From positions 1-5,770 of the forward strand of contig JABDOU010000397.1 of NCBI GenBank assembly GCA_013043085.1: DNA of 5,770 nt. Direction: 5' to 3'. The stretch is from Acidimicrobiia bacterium (lineage in GTDB: Bacteria; Actinomycetota; Acidimicrobiia; Spongiisociales; SHLN01). Under the pieces are notes generated by a model. That model worked only from the letters and a program-made list of their open reading frames with translations, was not told where the DNA came from and searched no databases. The position numbers and the translations under genes were made by a program. How positions within the stretch are numbered: the first letter of the stretch is position 1; each line of letters opens with the position of its first letter. Positions 5,325 through 5,770 of this stretch are shown one piece after another.

Positions 5325-5770
5325 CGTGGGCGTCCAATCGTCGGCCGAAAGCGGCACTGCAGTGCTCTTGACGATTCCGTCGGTCAGATCGACGGTGGAA
5401 ACCGGACCGCCTGACCACAGCCCGGCCTCGACTTCCTCCGCAGACCGGGGCTGGCCATCCCGTCCCCACATGACATATGAGACGAGCTGTTTCGGATCGG
5501 TGCCCGAATACAAAGCGATCTCTCCCGCTGTGGCGACGAGATCGCCTGCCCCGAGACGCATGTCGACGATGTTGCCTTCGATCCCGCCGGATTCATCTGC
5601 TGCGAAGACCACCGTATCACCGGAGTCGAGTGTCATGTTGGGGATCGAAAAACATGAAGCAGACTGACAGACCTCCCATCGATCCAACACGGCATCGCCT
5701 TCTCCGTGGTTGGTGACGGCGACGTAACCGTCCTGTCCGAAGAACACCTCAGAGATGACCACCTCTGGCT
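5322..5770 (-). CDS. Lamin-tail-domain (LTD-like) protein, N-terminus outside window
   Basis: The frame is open from the right edge to a TAA at 5322-5324 and contributes about 149 residues. The visible part begins PEVVISEVFFGQDGYVAVTN and continues with LDRWEVC and then MTLDSGDTVVFAADES. This follows the lamin-tail pattern: a strand with 'ISEV', a 'YVAVTN' strand in place of the common 'YVEL-N', 'L-W-V', then 'L-GD-VV-A'. Two cysteines six positions apart (WEVCQSASCF) could form a disulfide, which fits an exported protein. The second half is acidic, has MWGRDGQPRSAEEVEAG, and ends DDWTPT. LTD proteins are usually secreted or cell-surface proteins. A GTG at 5762-5760 is the first visible start codon, but the LTD strand begins there and no signal peptide fits, so the true start is almost certainly upstream of the window. 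It converges on the M23 gene with a 38 nt gap. The exact role is unknown. Confidence 0.7.
   Translation of the reverse strand, partial: PEVVISEVFFGQDGYVAVTNHGEGDAVLDRWEVCQSASCFSIPNMTLDSGDTVVFAADESGGIEGNIVDMRLGAGDLVATAGEIALYSGTDPKQLVSYVMWGRDGQPRSAEEVEAGLWSGGPVSTVDLTDGIVKSTAVPLSADDWTPT

Noticed and set aside
5287..5326. Direct repeat CGTTACG at 5287-5293 and 5320-5326
   Set aside because: Only 7 bp, with no third copy and no mobile element beside it; expected by chance at this length.
5296..5667. Plus-strand open frame of 123 codons opposite the lamin-tail gene
   Set aside because: The minus-strand frame shows a coherent LTD pattern and stays open to the window edge. The plus frame is rich in Pro/Ser/Arg without recognisable motifs.

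Overview
The window reads as a stretch of a high-GC actinobacterial chromosome. Third codon positions are GC-rich, the serB start looks leaderless, and secreted proteins carry FG-GAP-like 'GDFDGDG' repeats and a lamin-tail fold. This style is common in the class Acidimicrobiia, but that placement is inference from protein style, not from a marker gene.

Layout. Positions 1-93 hold the last 30 codons of an unidentified plus-strand gene. It is followed by a textbook intrinsic terminator (136-178). A plus-strand cluster starts at 223: serB (phosphoserine phosphatase, HAD family), serA (D-3-phosphoglycerate dehydrogenase, long form with ASB and ACT domains) and a 12-TM major facilitator superfamily transporter. 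serB and serA practically abut (2 nt gap, or a 4 nt overlap with the alternative start). The transporter follows serA by 26 nt. After a 107 nt gap comes a gene for a secreted M23 (LytM-type) metallopeptidase with a Pro/Glu-rich linker and a C-terminal array of about 4.5 FG-GAP/VCBS-like repeats. Convergent to it, at the right edge, is the C-terminal part of a minus-strand lamin-tail-domain protein whose N-terminus lies outside the window.

How they work together. SerA makes the first step of serine synthesis (3-phosphoglycerate to 3-phosphohydroxypyruvate) and SerB the last (phosphoserine to serine). The aminotransferase SerC is not here. The ACT domain of SerA keeps key ligand-site positions, so serine feedback is plausible. 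The transporter may be co-transcribed with the pair; its substrate cannot be read from the sequence. The M23 and lamin-tail genes look like an unrelated envelope or extracellular module.

No CRISPR array, tRNA, rRNA, insertion sequence, phage or defence gene was seen. The parts most worth a second look are the domain architecture of the M23 protein, the predicted leaderless start of serB, the C-terminal extension of SerB, and the serB-serA-transporter linkage. I see no strong sign of an undescribed multi-gene system.
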